Part shown: one piece after another, positions 7,494 through 9,277 of the stretch
How positions within the stretch are numbered: position 1 is the stretch's first letter
Layout of the letters: every line of letters starts with the position of its first letter
DNA from: Candidatus Aminicenantota bacterium
Lineage (GTDB): Bacteria > Acidobacteriota > Aminicenantia > Aminicenantales > JAFGBC01
DNA: 9,277 bases
Assembly (NCBI GenBank): GCA_016933355.1
Contig: JAFGBC010000228.1
Location: forward strand, 1-9,277
Direction: 5' to 3'
The notes under the pieces: model-generated
Seen by the model: only the letters and a program-made list of their open reading frames with translations
The model's database searches: none
What the model was told of the DNA's origin: nothing
Translations under genes and position numbers: made by a program

Positions 7494-8271
7494 AATGCCG
7501 ATGCGCGACCAGGTGGTGGCCGCCCGCCAGGAGGTCCCGGAACGCCTGCGAGCGGCAGAACTCCTTGTGCGAGCCGTGATAGACGAGGGTTCGGTTGAGA
7601 CAGGCAACCTTGTTGACGTTGCGGTCGACGATCCCGATGTCGTGGGTCACGAGCACGATCGCGATCGTCCGTTCCCGGTTGAGCCCGCCCAGCATGTCGT
7701 AGAAGTGCCCGACCGTCTCGGAATCGACCCCGGTCGTCGGCTCGTCGAGGAACAGGATCCGGGGCTTATGGACGATGGCCCGGGCGAGGAACACGCGCTG
7801 TTGCTGGCCGCCGGAGAGGCTCCCGATCCGCCGCCGCAGGCAATCCTCCATGCCGACCAGGGCCAGGGATTCGCGAATGGCGGCGTCTTCCCTCTTCCGG
7901 GCGGCGGCGTCCCAAGGGCGGGGCGGCGCCAGGCCGAGCGCCACGACCTCGCGGACTGAAGCGGGAAAGAAGAAGTCGAAATGGGTGGCTTTCTGCGGGA
8001 CATAGCCGAGAAACGTCCGGTCGGTCACGCTCGCGGCCGGCCTTTCTTTGAGGAGGATCCGCCCCGCGTCCGGCCGGAGGAGGCCGAGGATCAGCTTGAG
8101 CAGAGTCGTTTTCCCGGACCCGTTCGGACCCAGGACGGCCAGAAAGTCGCCCTCTTGAATGTCCAAGCTCACACCGCTCAGGACGAGGTCCTCGGAGTAG
8201 GCGAACGAAACGTCCTGGACCGAAACAAGCGTCTCGCCGGCGGCCCGCGCTTCAGTCTTCCCTGCAGCCAT
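7492..8271 (-). CDS. Divalent-metal ABC transporter ATP-binding protein (ZnuC/TroB/MntA family)
   Basis: Cytoplasmic ATPase powering the metal importer; 259 residues. All nucleotide-binding motifs are intact: Walker A GPNGSGKT (48-55), Q-loop Gln93 in YVPQ, signature LSGGQQQR (152-159), Walker B ILFLDEP (172-178), D-loop Asp183 and switch His210 in VTHD. The pattern of a PQK Q-loop followed by DFFFPASVREVV is typical of the zinc/manganese branch. The C-terminus ends HHLVAHRH, giving four His in the last eight residues. The start ATG at 8271 is supported by GGAGAG (8285-8280) at 8 nt, lying within the upstream gene; the two genes overlap by 20 bp. The permease follows after 8 bp. Function as ATPase is secure; the substrate is inferred from its neighbours. 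Confidence 0.95.
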   Translation of the reverse strand: MAAGKTEARAAGETLVSVQDVSFAYSEDLVLSGVSLDIQEGDFLAVLGPNGSGKTTLLKLILGLLRPDAGRILLKERPAASVTDRTFLGYVPQKATHFDFFFPASVREVVALGLAPPRPWDAAARKREDAAIRESLALVGMEDCLRRRIGSLSGGQQQRVFLARAIVHKPRILFLDEPTTGVDSETVGHFYDMLGGLNRERTIAIVLVTHDIGIVDRNVNKVACLNRTLVYHGSHKEFCRSQAFRDLLAGGHHLVAHRH

Positions 8272-9169
8272 TCCGCAAGCTCTCCAAGTTGTCGATCATC
8301 AGCTCGATGAACCCGCGGCCTGCTCCGAGGTCCTCGGGCGAAGGATTGTGGCCGGCGTTCAGGAGCAGCCTCCGGGCCCCGATTTCCCGGCACAAGGCGT
8401 CGGCCAGCCTGGCCGGCTCTCCAGCCTCCATGTAGACGGTACGGATCCCCCGGGCCCGGGCGAGCCTCACGATCTCGGCCAGTCGGGACGGCGTCGGCTC
8501 GGCGTCGGGGCTGAGCCCGTAAAGGGGAACCTGCTGGAGCCCGTAGCGGGCGAGGAGTCGGCCGAAGGCGGCGTGTCCGCCGACAATGACGGGCCTCTGC
8601 CGGCAGGAGGCCAACCCCTCTTGAAAACGGCGGTCGAGATCTTCCAGCCGGAAGGCATAGGCGTCGGCGTTTGTCCGGAAGTACGCGGCCGACTCGGGCT
8701 CGATCTCCGTCAGCGCCTCCCTCATCGCCTCGATGATGAGAAGGTCCAGCCCGAAATCGAGCCAGACGTGGGGATCATGGGCCGAGGCGGAGCCGTCCTT
8801 CTCCGGCGGAAGGCCGCGGCCGATGTCCAGGACGCGGAAAGAGGCCGGCCTCAGCCCCCTCAGGATGCCGTCCAGCCAGGGCTCGAGGCCGAGGCCGACG
8901 CGGACAATCAGGTCGGAGGACGTAAGCTTGAGGATATCGCCCGCCCTCGGCTGCCAGGTGTGAACCCCGGCCCCGGGAGGGAGAAGCAGGCGCGCCTCCC
9001 CGCGGTCTCCGGCCACGGCTTGGACGAACTCCAGGAGGGGATAGACCGTGGTCATGATCCGGATCCTCGGCCGTCCGCCGTCGGCGGCCGAGGCCGGAAT
9101 CAGGCTTGCCGCTAGGGCGATCCCCGCCGCGACACGCGCCGTCTTGATTCTCAAATATCGGATGGACAT
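8252..9169 (-). CDS. Periplasmic metal-binding protein of ABC transporter (ZnuA/TroA family)
   Basis: Captures zinc or manganese in the periplasm and hands it to the permease; 305 residues. Signal peptide about 1-28 (Arg/Lys start, hydrophobic core AAGIALAASLIP, cleavage after ASA); no lipobox Cys, so it is soluble rather than a lipoprotein. Cluster-9 landmarks: TTVYPLLEFVQAVAGD (40-55), PGAGVH (65-70) with the first ligand His70, DPHVWLD (132-138) with His134, GGHAAFGRLLARYGL (197-211) with His199, and a helix ending YMEAGEPARLADAL. The fourth ligand, normally an Asp near residue 275-280, is not obvious: the site reads LLLNAGHNPSPED (268-280). The His-rich loop of many zinc-specific ZnuA proteins is absent. 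First gene of the operon, overlapping the ATPase by 20 bp. No good Shine-Dalgarno before the ATG at 9169. Confidence 0.93.
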   Translation of the reverse strand: MSIRYLRIKTARVAAGIALAASLIPASAADGGRPRIRIMTTVYPLLEFVQAVAGDRGEARLLLPPGAGVHTWQPRAGDILKLTSSDLIVRVGLGLEPWLDGILRGLRPASFRVLDIGRGLPPEKDGSASAHDPHVWLDFGLDLLIIEAMREALTEIEPESAAYFRTNADAYAFRLEDLDRRFQEGLASCRQRPVIVGGHAAFGRLLARYGLQQVPLYGLSPDAEPTPSRLAEIVRLARARGIRTVYMEAGEPARLADALCREIGARRLLLNAGHNPSPEDLGAGRGFIELMIDNLESLRNGCRED

Positions 9170-9186
9170 GGCTTTGACGAATGAAA

Positions 9187-9194
9187 ATAATATA
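9187..9194 (-). promoter_or_regulatory. Possible -10 element of the metal-transporter operon
   Basis: On the minus strand the AT-rich run contains overlapping TATATT (9194-9189) and TATTAT (9192-9187), each 5 of 6 against the -10 consensus. Transcription would begin only ~10-17 nt before the ATG at 9169. No convincing -35 is seen upstream, so an activator or a different sigma factor could be involved. No clear Zur, Fur or MntR palindrome was recognised. Confidence 0.3.
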
Positions 9195-9207
9195 CTCCGT
9201 CGTCGCC

Positions 9208-9236
9208 TTGAATCGTATATCCTTTTATGGCATCAT
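9208..9236 (+). promoter_or_regulatory. Possible extended -10 promoter for the gene starting at 9272
   Basis: TTGAAT (9208-9213), 17 bp, CATCAT (9231-9236) with an upstream TGG (9228-9230). It has the same -35 hexamer, spacing and TGn extension as the metK promoter, though the -10 lacks the leading T. GATAAT (9246-9251) is a competing -10 without a good -35. The leader would be about 30 nt. Confidence 0.3.
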
Positions 9237-9271
9237 GAGGTACTCGATAATCCGCCGCAAGGAGGCTCTTA

Positions 9272-9277
9272 ATGTCC
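9272..9277 (+). CDS. Start of a further gene, only two codons in window
   Basis: ATG TCC at 9272-9277 is preceded by a near-perfect Shine-Dalgarno AAGGAGG (9259-9265) at 6 nt, the strongest in the window. The gene is transcribed divergently from the metal-transporter operon. Only Met-Ser is visible, so no product can be named. A short frame reading through 9048-9272 is not the gene: it is antisense to the solute-binding protein gene for most of its length. Confidence 0.55.

Noticed and set aside
6842..7579. 245-codon plus-strand open frame opposite the permease and ATPase end
   Set aside because: Highly charged shadow of a hydrophobic membrane protein; no motif and it crosses two genes.
8348..9115. 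255-codon plus-strand open frame opposite the solute-binding protein
   Set aside because: Antisense shadow of a recognisable ZnuA/TroA-type gene, with no domain of its own.
9174..9196. TTGACG (9174-9179) and TATACT (9191-9196) as a plus-strand promoter
   Set aside because: Both hexamers are good, but the 11-bp spacer is far too short for a sigma70-type promoter.

Overview
The window is GC-rich, densely packed bacterial chromosome. Two proteins with cleavable signal peptides and a solute-binding protein without a lipobox cysteine suggest a diderm (Gram-negative-type) cell. The S-adenosylhomocysteine hydrolase has the short thermophile/archaeal-like form, and the formiminotransferase-cyclodeaminase is fused as in animals and some bacterial phyla. 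Together with the base composition this would fit an Acidobacteriota- or Aminicenantota-like lineage, but that is a weak guess and no phylogenetic marker is present. I see no sign of recent horizontal transfer, mobile elements, tRNA/rRNA genes or CRISPR arrays.

Layout. (1) Positions 1-1984, minus strand: a two-gene S-adenosylmethionine-cycle operon, metK (SAM synthetase, complete) followed by ahcY (SAH hydrolase, cut off by the window start). A recognisable extended -10 promoter lies just upstream of metK, and its short leader leaves no room for a SAM riboswitch. (2) Positions 2098-6628, plus strand, divergent from metK: two tandem, translationally coupled M16-peptidase-like proteins with signal peptides, then 2 bp later a bifunctional formiminotransferase-cyclodeaminase (ftcD). 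Both M16-like proteins lack the HxxEH zinc-binding motif, which is the most unusual observation in the window. (3) Positions 6680-9169, minus strand, convergent with ftcD: a complete TroA/ZnuA-type divalent-metal ABC transporter in the order solute-binding protein, ATPase, permease, with overlapping or nearly abutting genes. (4) Positions 9170-9271: an AT-rich divergent promoter region, followed by a strong Shine-Dalgarno and the first two codons of a further plus-strand gene that leaves the window.

How they work together. metK and ahcY make SAM and remove the SAH left after methyl transfer. FtcD feeds one-carbon units from formiminoglutamate (histidine breakdown) into tetrahydrofolate. Both flanks of the divergent promoter region therefore touch one-carbon metabolism, though with different cofactors. 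The M16-like pair would act in the periplasm, and its link to FtcD is positional only. The metal transporter would import zinc or manganese; which one cannot be settled from sequence. Apart from the degenerate M16 pair the window looks like ordinary housekeeping and transport gene content, and I found no convincing undescribed multi-gene system.
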